Both the position numbers and the translations under genes were made by a program. DNA of 49,515 nt from Spirochaetota bacterium (GTDB lineage Bacteria; Spirochaetota; UBA4802; UBA5368), in NCBI GenBank assembly GCA_035477215.1, contig DATIKU010000040.1, positions 1-49,515 of the forward strand, read 5' to 3'. The notes below the pieces were generated by a model, which was not told the origin of the DNA, did not search any database, and was given only the letters and a program-made list of their open reading frames with translations. This document shows, piece after piece, positions 24,830 through 32,841 of the stretch. The stretch's first letter is position 1. Every line of letters begins with the position of its first letter.

Positions 24830-25231
24830 TCATGCGCCTCCATCCACGGCGCGGAATATCTTTTTAAAAGCGGCAGGCGCGAGGGCCACGCATCCCCGGC
24901 TCCCCGGGGGAACCTCTCCGAGCGATTCGACGAGGGCATCGATCGTCGTCCCCGCCACCTCCGAAGCGCGCTTCCCGTGCGCAAACTCGTTGAAGTACGA
25001 TGCTCCGGCGATCGCATAGCCGCAGCCGTAGACCCGGGTCTTGATGTCTGTCACGATACCGCCGCCGTCGATACGCACAGTCATGCGCACCAGGTCGCTG
25101 CAGGTATCGCTCTTCACCAGCGCCCTTCCCGTCGGTTCATCGACCTCCCCCATGCGGCGGGGGTGGAGAAAATGGTCTTTCAGTATCGCATTTTTCACGT
25201 GTTCATCGATCGCGGGACCGCGCTCCGCCAT
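24830..25231 (-). CDS. IscU/NifU-N-like iron-sulfur scaffold protein
   Basis: 133 residues from the ATG at 25231 (a TTG at 25264 is also in frame). HFLHPRRMGEVDEPTG matches the IscU N-terminus. Three ligand cysteines are kept: C44 (TCSD), C70 (YGCGYAIAG) and C114 (RGCVALAP), spaced 26 and 44 as in IscU (26 and 43). The usual scaffold Asp position after the first Cys is present (CSD), but the LPPVK chaperone motif region reads differently (VALAPAAF). It ends 2 nt beyond the start of fdhD, so the two are coupled. Could provide a cluster or sulfur step linked to FdhD; inference. Confidence 0.8.
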   Translation of the reverse strand: MAERGPAIDEHVKNAILKDHFLHPRRMGEVDEPTGRALVKSDTCSDLVRMTVRIDGGGIVTDIKTRVYGCGYAIAGASYFNEFAHGKRASEVAGTTIDALVESLGEVPPGSRGCVALAPAAFKKIFRAVDGGA

Positions 25232-25456
25232 TCCATAAGCGTACGTATTCGACACTCGTGTCAATTAAAATATACGGAACTCCCGTTCCTCGACGAATCC
25301 CATAAAGGAATAAGGGGTTGCGCTTACCCGCTCCTTTCCCAGGGGGTTACATCATGTATCCCCGTGTTGAAATACGACACCGACCGCATTTAAGATTGAC
25401 ATTTTCATCTTTTTATGCAATTGATCAATGATCAATTCACTCCACGGAGATGCGCC

Positions 25457-27625
25457 ATGAAACTGACAGGCAGCCCAATCATCCTTGAAACCAGAGGCGG
25501 AAAAGTTTCAATAATCAGAAACGATCACGGAGTTCCCGAAATAAGCGGCAGAAGACATGAGGACGTTTACTACGGCATGGGTTGGGTGCACGCCCACGAC
25601 CGCCAGCTTCAGGCCCTGCTCACGCGGCTCCTTCTGCAGGGGCGCGCGGCCGAAAAGCTCGCCGGGGAGCCCGCTCTCATCGAAATAGACCGTTACATGC
25701 GTCGCATGCAGTTTCTCCCCGATCCGGAGAGTGAGATTAAAAAGCTGGAACCCGCTGTCCGCCGCTACCTCGAGTTTTACGCGCAGGGTTTCAACCACTA
25801 CCTCCAAACGCACGGCGCCGTGTTCGAGTTCCGCCTTCTGGGATACAGGCCGGAGCCCTGGGAGATAAAGGACTCGCTCATCCTCGGGAAGATCATGGCC
25901 TTCCTGGGCCTCGCCGACGCGCAGGGCGCCATGGAAAAATTCCTGACCCAGATGATCCGGCATGACCTCGGCGAGAGAAAGCTCCGGGAGTTGTTTCCCT
26001 ATCTCACCGAAAAGATCGACTACGATATGATGAAGAAGCTCAGCCTTGCACCGCCGCTCATTCCGGCGGCGCTCAAGTGGCTGTCGAAACTCCCGAAGAT
26101 GACGGCGAGCAACAACTGGGCCGTGTCCGGCAAGCTGACGGCCTCGGGCAAGCCCATCTATTGCAGCGATCCACACCTGGAGGTTAACCGCATCCCCGCC
26201 ATATGGCAGGAGATCGTGCTGCGGCTGCCGGACGACGTCATCATGGGGGCGAGCCTGCCGGGCGTACCCGGCATCGCCATAGGCCGGACCAGGAACCTCG
26301 CATGGGGGGCGACCTACTCCTTCATGGACATGGTCGATTACCGTATCGAGGAATGCCGGGGCGGGCGCTACCGGCGCGGAAAACAGTGGAAGCCGTTTAA
26401 GGTGCGGGAAGAGCTCATCGCGGTGAAAAAGGGCGAGCCCGTCATCGAAAAAGTCTACGAAAACGAGCTCGGCGTTTTGGAGGGCGATCCGTTCATCGAA
26501 GGACATTACCTTGTACTGTGCTGGTCGGCCGCCCGCGGATGCGGCGCCGGCGAGTTCAACGGACTTTTGACGCTCCCTCATGCCAAAAACGCGCGCGAGG
26601 CGATGGCCTGCTTCAGAAAGCTCGAGGCGCTGTCGTTTAACTGGGTAATGGCCGACTCGCTCGGAAACATCGCCTACCAGATGAGCGGTCGGCTGTACAG
26701 GCGGCCCAAGGGAGTGAGCGGCCTCGTCCCGCTTCCGGGCTGGGAGAAGAAGTACACCCCGCGCGGTTTCGTGAGCGCATCCCTGCTTCCCGCCGCATAT
26801 AACCCGCCCGAGGGAATCATCGTCACCGCCAACCAGGACCTCAACCGCCTCGGAAAGGCGAAGCCCATCAACCTCCCCATGGCCTCCTATCGCGCCGACC
26901 GCATTACGCAGCTTTTAAAAAAGAAAAAAAAGCTTACGGTCGAGGACATGAAGCGCATTCACTTCGACCTCTATTCGCTCCAGGCCGAGCGTTTCCTGAA
27001 GGTACTGCGGCCCCTGCTCCCGGATTCCGACAACGGGCGCATACTCCGCGAATGGGAGTGCACCTACAGCGCCGACTCGCGCGGCGCGACGTTGTTCGAG
27101 TCGGTGTACCGCTCCCTGCTTCGGACCGTGTTCGGCGACAACGGCATGGGGCGCGAAATCGTCGACTACGCCATGAGCGAAACGGGCCTTTTCAACGATT
27201 ATTACGGCAATTTCGACGAAATACTCATGGACCCGCGCTCGGCGTGGTTCGACGGCCGGCCGCGCGAGGAGCTTTTCAAGAAAGCCATTAAAGAAGGCCT
27301 GTCGGTCACACCGAAGCAATATGGAAAAACGCGCATGGTGACGCTTTCGCACCTCCTCTTCGGCGGCAAGCTTCCGCGCTTTCTCGGCTTCGATTACGGC
27401 CCCATATCGCTTCCCGGCGGGAGGGCGACCGTGTCCCAGGGGCAGATATTCAAAAGCTCCGGACGAGTCACCACCTTCAGTCCGTCGTATCGCATGATCG
27501 CCGACCTCGCCGAGAAGGCGCTGCATACGAACATCGCCGGAGGAAGCTCCGACCGGCGTTTCTCGCGCTGGTATATGAGCGACATGGAAAACTGGACCAG
27601 GGCGGTATACAAGGTGCTGGCATAG
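25457..27625 (+). CDS. Penicillin-acylase-family Ntn hydrolase
   Basis: 722 residues, GGAG before the ATG at 25457. Alpha-chain motif IIRNDHGVPEISGRRHEDVY plus GMGWVHAHDRQLQALLTRLL. The autoprocessing site is TASNNWAVSGKLTASGKPIY, with Ser218 as the expected new N-terminal nucleophile. The beta-chain continues CSDPHLEVNRIPAIWQEIVL and ends TTFSPSYRMIADL. Family members cleave amides of penicillins, acyl-homoserine lactones or other N-acyl compounds. No signal peptide is visible, whereas most characterised members are exported, so it may act in the cytoplasm. Isolated gene closed by the terminator at 27682. Substrate unknown. Confidence 0.9.
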   Translation: MKLTGSPIILETRGGKVSIIRNDHGVPEISGRRHEDVYYGMGWVHAHDRQLQALLTRLLLQGRAAEKLAGEPALIEIDRYMRRMQFLPDPESEIKKLEPAVRRYLEFYAQGFNHYLQTHGAVFEFRLLGYRPEPWEIKDSLILGKIMAFLGLADAQGAMEKFLTQMIRHDLGERKLRELFPYLTEKIDYDMMKKLSLAPPLIPAALKWLSKLPKMTASNNWAVSGKLTASGKPIYCSDPHLEVNRIPAIWQEIVLRLPDDVIMGASLPGVPGIAIGRTRNLAWGATYSFMDMVDYRIEECRGGRYRRGKQWKPFKVREELIAVKKGEPVIEKVYENELGVLEGDPFIEGHYLVLCWSAARGCGAGEFNGLLTLPHAKNAREAMACFRKLEALSFNWVMADSLGNIAYQMSGRLYRRPKGVSGLVPLPGWEKKYTPRGFVSASLLPAAYNPPEGIIVTANQDLNRLGKAKPINLPMASYRADRITQLLKKKKKLTVEDMKRIHFDLYSLQAERFLKVLRPLLPDSDNGRILREWECTYSADSRGATLFESVYRSLLRTVFGDNGMGREIVDYAMSETGLFNDYYGNFDEILMDPRSAWFDGRPREELFKKAIKEGLSVTPKQYGKTRMVTLSHLLFGGKLPRFLGFDYGPISLPGGRATVSQGQIFKSSGRVTTFSPSYRMIADLAEKALHTNIAGGSSDRRFSRWYMSDMENWTRAVYKVLA

Positions 27626-27681
27626 GCCGGCGCAGTTTCCACGGCCTTATACACCATTCACCAAGCGGGAATCCTCCCGCG

Positions 27682-27709
27682 AAAAAGCCGCGTGCTCGAT
27701 CGGCTTTTT
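27682..27709. terminator. Symmetric intrinsic terminator
   Basis: Perfect 9-bp stem AAAAAGCCG / CGGCTTTTT with a 10-nt loop, giving a T5 on the plus strand and also on the minus strand. It lies 56 nt after the acylase stop and separates it from the sulfur operon promoter. Confidence 0.8.
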
Positions 27710-27770
27710 GCCAGGGGAAACGCATATACAGCCAGACAAACCGGATTTTTTGAAAAAAACCGATTTTATG

Positions 27771-27800
27771 TTGACAGAATAGCCCTCACGGCAATATGCT
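27771..27800 (+). promoter_or_regulatory. Sigma-70-type promoter of the cysK operon
   Basis: Consensus TTGACA (27771-27776), 18-nt spacer, TATGCT (27795-27800). The -10 abuts the inverted repeat at 27799-27822, so a bound repressor would block it. Confidence 0.75.
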
Positions 27801-27822
27801 ACTATTACTATAACTATAGTAG
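27799..27822. promoter_or_regulatory. Putative Rrf2-family operator
   Basis: Inverted repeat CTACTAT (27799-27805), 10-nt spacer, ATAGTAG (27816-27822), with a nested ACTATAGT palindrome at 27813-27820. It overlaps the -10 and the expected transcription start. AT-rich dyads with TA-C-TA arms resemble CymR/IscR-type Rrf2 sites. The operon encodes an Rrf2 protein (29716-30150), so autoregulation is likely. Confidence 0.6.
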
Positions 27823-27892
27823 TATATAGGCGTTTCACTCTGCTTCGCTCGTCATCGTGCGGGCGTTCCATACTTCATCGAGGAGGACCATC

Positions 27893-28825
27893 ATGGCCCG
27901 GCTGCTCAACAACATCACCGAAACCATCGGCAATACTCCGCTCGTCGTCCTTAACAGGGTAATCGACGGAGCACCGGCGACGGTTGCCATCAAGCTGGAA
28001 TCATTCAACCCCCTCTCCAGCGTAAAGGACCGCATCGGCGCGGCGATGATAGAGGATGCCGAAAAGCGGGGCTTGCTGAAAAAGGATGCCACCATCATCG
28101 AGCCGACCAGCGGCAACACCGGCATCGCGCTGGCGTTTGTCGCCGCCGCGAAGGGATACCGGCTCATCCTCACAATGCCGGAGACCATGAGCGTTGAACG
28201 CAGACAGCTATTGAAGATCCTCGGCGCGGAGCTTGTTCTCACGCCCGGGCCGGAGGGCATGAAGGGCGCCATCAGGAAGGCCGAGGAGCTCCTGGCCGCG
28301 ACAGCGGGCTCCTTCATGCCCCAGCAGTTCAACAATCCGGCCAACCCGGAAATACACCGCACAACGACCGCCGAGGAGATATGGCGCGACACCGACGGCG
28401 CCGTGGATATTGTGGTCGCGGCCGTCGGGACCGGCGGAACCATCACCGGAGTATCCGAAGCCCTGAAGAAAAAGAAACCCGGATTGAAAGCGATCGCCGT
28501 CGAACCGGAGAAATCACCGGTCATCTCGGGCGGCAAGCCGGGTCCGCATAAAATCCAGGGCATCGGTGCGGGATTCATCCCGGGCGTGCTGAACCGGGAG
28601 ATTATCGACGAGATCATGACGGTCACGGAAGAGGACGCCGGCGAAACGGCGCGCAGGCTGGCCCGCGAAGAGGGAATCCTCGTCGGCATATCCGCCGGTG
28701 CGAACGTGTGGGCGGCGATACAGGTGGCCAAGAGGACCGAAAACGCGGGGAAGCTGATCGTCACCATCGGATGCGATACAGGCGAGCGCTACCTTTCAAC
28801 CTGGCTCTTTCAGGAAAGCCAGTGA
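27893..28825 (+). CDS. cysK: Cysteine synthase (O-acetylserine sulfhydrylase)
   Basis: 310 residues, AGGAGG before the [18 protein letters not shown], the PLP lysine K45 in [26 protein letters not shown], the PLP phosphate loop [15 protein letters not shown], and the C-terminal [12 protein letters not shown] are all present. Makes cysteine from O-acetylserine and sulfide. First gene of an operon with larE, rrf2, metY and tcdA, behind a strong promoter with a likely Rrf2 operator. Could also be CysM-like; the loop [20 protein letters not shown] favours CysK. Confidence 0.92.
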   Translation: MARLLNNITETIGNTPLVVLNRVIDGAPATVAIKLESFNPLSSVKDRIGAAMIEDAEKRGLLKKDATIIEPTSGNTGIALAFVAAAKGYRLILTMPETMSVERRQLLKILGAELVLTPGPEGMKGAIRKAEELLAATAGSFMPQQFNNPANPEIHRTTTAEEIWRDTDGAVDIVVAAVGTGGTITGVSEALKKKKPGLKAIAVEPEKSPVISGGKPGPHKIQGIGAGFIPGVLNREIIDEIMTVTEEDAGETARRLAREEGILVGISAGANVWAAIQVAKRTENAGKLIVTIGCDTGERYLSTWLFQESQ

Positions 28826-28915
28826 TGACGGCACATACCGACGCATTCAACCGGCCGGCACAGGCCACGCAGTTAGCCGAATTCCATCCGGATTCACAGG
28901 AGATGTCCATTCGTC

Positions 28916-29719
28916 ATGAATGAAAAACTGAGACACCTGCGGGCGATACTGGAAGAGATGGAAAGCGCTCTCGTCGCCTACTCGGGCGGTACGGACAGCG
29001 CGTTCCTCCTGAAAGTAGCGCACGACGCGCTCCATCCGCGAATTCTGGCCGTCACCGCCCGTTCGAAGACCTACCCGGCACGGGAACTGGAAGAAGCCCG
29101 GTCGATCGCCGGATCGCTCGGCGTGGAACATCTGGTCGTCGACACCGACGAGCTCGAAGACGAGCGCTACGCGGCGAATCCGCCCGAGCGCTGCTACTGG
29201 TGCAAGCGCGCGCTTTTAAAAAGGCTGATCGCGCTGGCGGCCGAACGCGGGCTCGCCTTTGTCATCGAGGGATCGAACCTCGATGACAAAGGCGACTACC
29301 GGCCGGGTGAGCGTGCCGTCCGCGAGCTCGGCGTGCGAAGCCCGCTACGCGAAGCCGGACTTACCAAGGCCGAGATTCGCGAACTCGCGCGCGCGATGGG
29401 GCTTTCCAACTGGGACAAGCCCGCCCAGGCCTGCCTTGCCTCGCGCTTCCCATATGGGACGCGCATAACGGCAGAGCGCCTTGAACTGGTGGGGCGCGCC
29501 GAGCGGGTGCTTGCCGGGATGGGCCTTTCGCAGTTCCGCGTCCGCTACCACGGGGAGATCGCGCGAATCGAGACGCTCAGGGAGGAAATGCCGCTCGTAC
29601 TCGAGGAAAGAGCGGCCGGGCTGATCGCGTCGAGATTCAGGGAGATAGGTTTCAGATACGTCGCGCTCGACATACAGGGCTACCGCATGGGAAGTCTTAA
29701 CGAGGTGCTCGAACCATGA
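28916..29719 (+). CDS. larE: LarE-type ATP-dependent sacrificial sulfur transferase
   Basis: 267 residues. PP-loop VAYSGGTDSAFLL (residues 20-32). A conserved CYWCK pair lies at C93/C96, and the family cysteine at C173 in KPAQACLASRFPYG matches C176 of Lactobacillus plantarum LarE, which gives up its own sulfur. LarE completes the nickel-pincer cofactor of lactate racemase in known systems; some homologues use C173-type plus CxxC cysteines to hold an iron-sulfur cluster instead. No larB, larC or larA is seen. Here it sits between cysK and an Rrf2 regulator, so it may serve another sulfuration. Its stop overlaps the next ATG by 4 nt. Confidence 0.88.
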   Translation: MNEKLRHLRAILEEMESALVAYSGGTDSAFLLKVAHDALHPRILAVTARSKTYPARELEEARSIAGSLGVEHLVVDTDELEDERYAANPPERCYWCKRALLKRLIALAAERGLAFVIEGSNLDDKGDYRPGERAVRELGVRSPLREAGLTKAEIRELARAMGLSNWDKPAQACLASRFPYGTRITAERLELVGRAERVLAGMGLSQFRVRYHGEIARIETLREEMPLVLEERAAGLIASRFREIGFRYVALDIQGYRMGSLNEVLEP

Positions 29720-30150
29720 AGCTCTCCACCCGCTCTCGATACGGCCTCAGGCTCCTTTTCCAGCTCGCTCTGCGCTACGGCCGGGGCCCCGTCCAGCTTT
29801 CGGATATCTCCGAGAGGGAGGACATCTCCGAGAAATACCTGGGGCAGATCATCATCCATATCCGCTCATCGGGACTGGTGGGTTCGGTCCGGGGGGCGCG
29901 GGGAGGTTACTTTCTCACGCGGCACCCGTCGCAGATCACCGTGATGGACGCTCTCACGGTGCTCGAGGGTTCACTCTGCCCGGTGGAATGCGTGGAATCG
30001 AGACAGTGCGACCGCGCCGACGAGTGCAGTACGCGGCGCGTCTGGTCGATGCTGAACGATCGGATCACCGAAACCCTCTCGGGCATCACACTGGCCGACA
30101 TGCAGGAATGGCGCGAGAAGGAGTCCGGCGCCCCTTCATACGCGATCTGA
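29716..30150 (+). CDS. Rrf2-family regulator with four clustered cysteines
   Basis: 144 residues. MKLSTRSRYGLRLLFQLALR and the winged helix EDISEKYLGQIIIHIRSSGL then VGSVRGARGGYFLTR are standard Rrf2. Cysteines C88, C92, C98 and C104 (CPVECVESRQC..C) are placed as in IscR/NsrR/RsrR-type members, so an iron-sulfur cluster or thiol sensor is likely, unlike CymR, which lacks them and works through CysK. Overlaps larE by 4 nt. Probable repressor of this operon through the dyad at 27799-27822. Confidence 0.9.
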   Translation: MKLSTRSRYGLRLLFQLALRYGRGPVQLSDISEREDISEKYLGQIIIHIRSSGLVGSVRGARGGYFLTRHPSQITVMDALTVLEGSLCPVECVESRQCDRADECSTRRVWSMLNDRITETLSGITLADMQEWREKESGAPSYAI

Positions 30151-30208
30151 CGTCCGCCGGCGCGCCGCCGCGATGCAATTTTGAAAAACCATCCGAAAGG
30201 AGAAAACG

Positions 30209-31516
30209 ATGAACGAAACAACTCTTAAAAACGCCGGATTCGAAACCAGGGCCCTGCACGCCGGCCAGATCGTCGACGAAACGATGTCGCGCGCGGTCCC
30301 CATACACCGGACGAGCTCGTACCTGTTTAAAAGCACCGAGCACGCCGCCAACCTCTTCGGGCTTAAGGAGCTGGGAAACATCTATACGCGCCTCATGAAC
30401 CCCACGCACGACGTGCTCGAGAAGCGCATGGCCTCTCTGGAGGGCGGCGCCGCGGCCGTGGCCGTCGCCTCGGGAACGGCGGCCATTTACTACTCCATCA
30501 TCAACATCGCCGAGACCGGCGACGAGATCGTCTCGGCCAACAATCTCTACGGCGGAACCTTCACCATGTTCCACGACATCCTCCCGCAGTTTAAAATAAA
30601 CGTGAACTTCGTCGATCCGCGCGAGCCGAAGAATTTCGAAAAGGCCATCACCAAAAAGACCAGGGCCCTTTTTGTCGAGACCATCGGCAATCCCGCACTG
30701 GACTTCGCCGACATCGGCGGGATCGCCGCCGTCGCTCGAAAGCACCACCTGCCGCTCATCGTCGACTCCACCTTCACGCCGCCGTCGATGCTCCGGCCGA
30801 TCGAGCACGGTGTCGATATCGTGGTGCATTCGCTCACCAAGTGGATCGGCGGCCACGGCACGGCTATCGGCGGCATCGTGGTCGATTCCGGCGGGTTCGA
30901 CTGGACCGACCCCAAATTCAGGCTCTTCAACGAGCCCGAGGCGAGCTACCACGGCCTCCGCTACGCGCACGACCTCGGGCCGCTCAACCCGGTGGCCTTC
31001 GCGCTTCGCCTGCGCACGGTGCCGCTCAGGAACCTCGGCGCCGCCATCTCGCCCGACAACGCCTGGATGTTCATACAGGGGCTGGAGACACTCGCCCTGC
31101 GCATGGAACGCCACTCGCAGAACGCCATGGCGGTCGCCGAATACCTGAAACAGCACCCCAAGGTAACCTGGGTGCGCTACCCCGGGCTTCCCGACGATCC
31201 CACGCATGCGGTCGCGGCCAACTATCTTAAAAACGGATTTGGCGGGATGGTGGTCTTCGGCATCCGGGGCGGCAAGCCGGAGGGGCAGCGCTTCATCGAG
31301 AACCTCGGGCTGTTTTCTCACCTCGCCAACGTCGGCGACGCGAAGAGCCTGGCGATCCACTCGGCGACGACCACGCACAGCCAGCTCTCCGAGGACGACC
31401 GGCTGAAGGGGGGCATCACGCCCGATCTCATCCGTCTTTCAATCGGGATCGAGACCATCGACGACATACTCGACGACCTCAACCAGGCGCTCGTAAAGGC
31501 GTGCGATGCCTGCTGA
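30209..31516 (+). CDS. metY: O-acetylhomoserine sulfhydrylase (Cys/Met metabolism PLP enzyme)
   Basis: 435 residues, GAAAGGAG before the ATG. N-terminus FETRALHAGQIVDETMSRAV PIHRTSSY, YTRLMNPTHDVLEKRMASLE, and the PLP lysine K211 in VVHSLTKWIGGHG identify the MetY branch, with IAIHSATTTHSQL-type ending (SLAIHSATTTHSQLSEDD). Makes homocysteine from O-acetylhomoserine and sulfide; a methionine gamma-lyase role is less likely. It overlaps tcdA by 11 nt. With cysK it gives the operon both direct-sulfhydrylation routes. Confidence 0.88.
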   Translation: MNETTLKNAGFETRALHAGQIVDETMSRAVPIHRTSSYLFKSTEHAANLFGLKELGNIYTRLMNPTHDVLEKRMASLEGGAAAVAVASGTAAIYYSIINIAETGDEIVSANNLYGGTFTMFHDILPQFKINVNFVDPREPKNFEKAITKKTRALFVETIGNPALDFADIGGIAAVARKHHLPLIVDSTFTPPSMLRPIEHGVDIVVHSLTKWIGGHGTAIGGIVVDSGGFDWTDPKFRLFNEPEASYHGLRYAHDLGPLNPVAFALRLRTVPLRNLGAAISPDNAWMFIQGLETLALRMERHSQNAMAVAEYLKQHPKVTWVRYPGLPDDPTHAVAANYLKNGFGGMVVFGIRGGKPEGQRFIENLGLFSHLANVGDAKSLAIHSATTTHSQLSEDDRLKGGITPDLIRLSIGIETIDDILDDLNQALVKACDAC

Positions 31517-32291
31517 CGATCCACGGGAGTACCGCGCCGCGATGACCGACCGTACGGCGCTCGTCTTGGGCGGCGACGCCGTCAGGCGCTTCGGGGAAAC
31601 GAGTGTCATCGTCTTCGGGCTGGGCGGGGTCGGAAGCTGGTGCGCCGAGGCGCTGGTGCGCACCGGTATCGGCCACCTGACGATCGTCGACCACGATGTC
31701 ATCTGCGCGGGCAACATCAACCGCCAGGCGCAGGCGACCTCGCGCACGATCGGAAAACCAAAGGCCGGGGCGCTCGGCGCGCGTCTGGCCGAAATCAACC
31801 CGCATGCGCGCGTCAACGCGCGGGCGGAACGATTCACCGCGGAGAGCGCCGGCGAATTCGGCATCGGCTCATACGATTACATCATCGACGCCATCGACAG
31901 CGTCGATGACAAGATCGTGCTCATCGAAACGGCCATCGGCGCGCGGAAAACCATCTTCTCGTCGATGGGAGCCGCCGCGCGGACCGATCCCACGCGCGTA
32001 CGTACGGCAAGGCTCGGCAAAACGCACGGATGCCCGCTTGCGCGCACGGTCAGGCGTCGGCTCAAACATGCCGGCGTCTTTGCGGACTTCATCTGCGTCT
32101 ACAGCGACGAACCAGTGGCGGAGGCGCAGCACCCGGATAAAAAAGCCACCCTCTGCGAGAACGACGCAGGACGAAGGAAGCGAATCAACGGCTCGCTCGT
32201 TCAGGTTACGGCGGTGTTCGGATTCACGCTTGCGGGACTGGTTGTGTCGGATGTCGCCGGTATTCCTTCGAACAGCAGGAGTAGGACATAG
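31506..32291 (+). CDS. tcdA: ThiF/E1-like protein, probable tRNA threonylcarbamoyladenosine dehydratase
   Basis: 261 residues. ATP-binding VFGLGGVGSWCAEALVRTGI GHLTIVDHD, the E1 arginine motif NINRQAQA, DAIDSVDDKIVLI, and ARLGKTHGCPLARTVRRRLK then KHAG match TcdA/CsdL, which cyclises t6A to ct6A in tRNA using sulfur-relay partners (CsdA/CsdE) in E. coli. The start at 31506 overlaps metY by 11 nt and has AAGG; an ATG at 31542 is a shorter alternative. A generic ThiF/MoeB-like sulfur-carrier activator is the other possibility in this sulfur operon. Confidence 0.8.
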   Translation: MPADDPREYRAAMTDRTALVLGGDAVRRFGETSVIVFGLGGVGSWCAEALVRTGIGHLTIVDHDVICAGNINRQAQATSRTIGKPKAGALGARLAEINPHARVNARAERFTAESAGEFGIGSYDYIIDAIDSVDDKIVLIETAIGARKTIFSSMGAAARTDPTRVRTARLGKTHGCPLARTVRRRLKHAGVFADFICVYSDEPVAEAQHPDKKATLCENDAGRRKRINGSLVQVTAVFGFTLAGLVVSDVAGIPSNSRSRT

Positions 32292-32312
32292 ACCATAACC
32301 CGTGAATAAAGT

Positions 32313-32341
32313 TGATTAAATCATGAATGCAGTGTATTCTA
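32313..32341 (+). promoter_or_regulatory. Sigma-70-type promoter for the copper operon
   Basis: TTGATT (32313-32318), 17-nt spacer, TATTCT (32336-32341), in the 199-nt gap before the YHS gene. It leaves a 149-nt leader in which I see no known metal-regulator box. Confidence 0.5.
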
Positions 32342-32490
32342 TAAAAACGTCGCCGAAGGCAATTGAGGCTGCCGAATCGGGGCCCCCGCGTCCTAAACCT
32401 GGCATTTCCGAATATTTTCTGATCGGTCCCGTCAGGCGAAACCGGGTACCCAACTTAATGCACATTATATTCCAACACGGGAGGAACCCC

Positions 32491-32817
32491 ATGAAGAAAA
32501 CCATCACCGCATCGATACTCATCATGAGCGTCGCACTGGCAGGATCGCTCTATGCCCAGAAGGGGGCGCCCAAAGGCAAATCAGCCGAGAAACAGCAGAC
32601 GATGTGCCCGGTAATGGGCGGCGAGGTCGATAAAAACGTTTTCGTCGACTACAAGGGCAAACGCGTCTATTTCTGCTGCACAAGCTGCGTCGAAGAGTTC
32701 AACAAGAATCCCGAGAAGTATATGAACAAGATGAGGAAGGAGGGTGTCGTCCCGGGGAACTCCCCCGGCGGCGCGAAAGCGCCGAAGCGGCAGGACCACA
32801 GAGGGCATAACCATTAG
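32491..32817 (+). CDS. Exported YHS-domain metal-binding protein
   Basis: 108 residues, GGGAGGAA before the ATG at 32491. Signal peptide ITASILIMSVALAGSLYAQ, then a YHS domain (about 36-85) with CPVMGGEVDKNVFVDYKGKR and YFCCTSCVEEFNKNPEKYM. The cysteines are typical of the copper-linked YHS/TRASH group, and a His/Lys-rich tail (DHRGHNH) adds ligands. First gene of the operon leading to TolC, CusB and CusA, so likely a periplasmic copper or silver chaperone or buffer in place of CusF. Confidence 0.85.
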   Translation: MKKTITASILIMSVALAGSLYAQKGAPKGKSAEKQQTMCPVMGGEVDKNVFVDYKGKRVYFCCTSCVEEFNKNPEKYMNKMRKEGVVPGNSPGGAKAPKRQDHRGHNH

Positions 32818-32841
32818 AGCCCGTGGCGCACACTGAATCCG

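Noticed and set aside
25251-25262. GACAC-TC-GTGTC dyad upstream of the IscU-like gene as an operator
   Set aside because: Short arms, no nearby regulator and no recurrence seen; likely chance.
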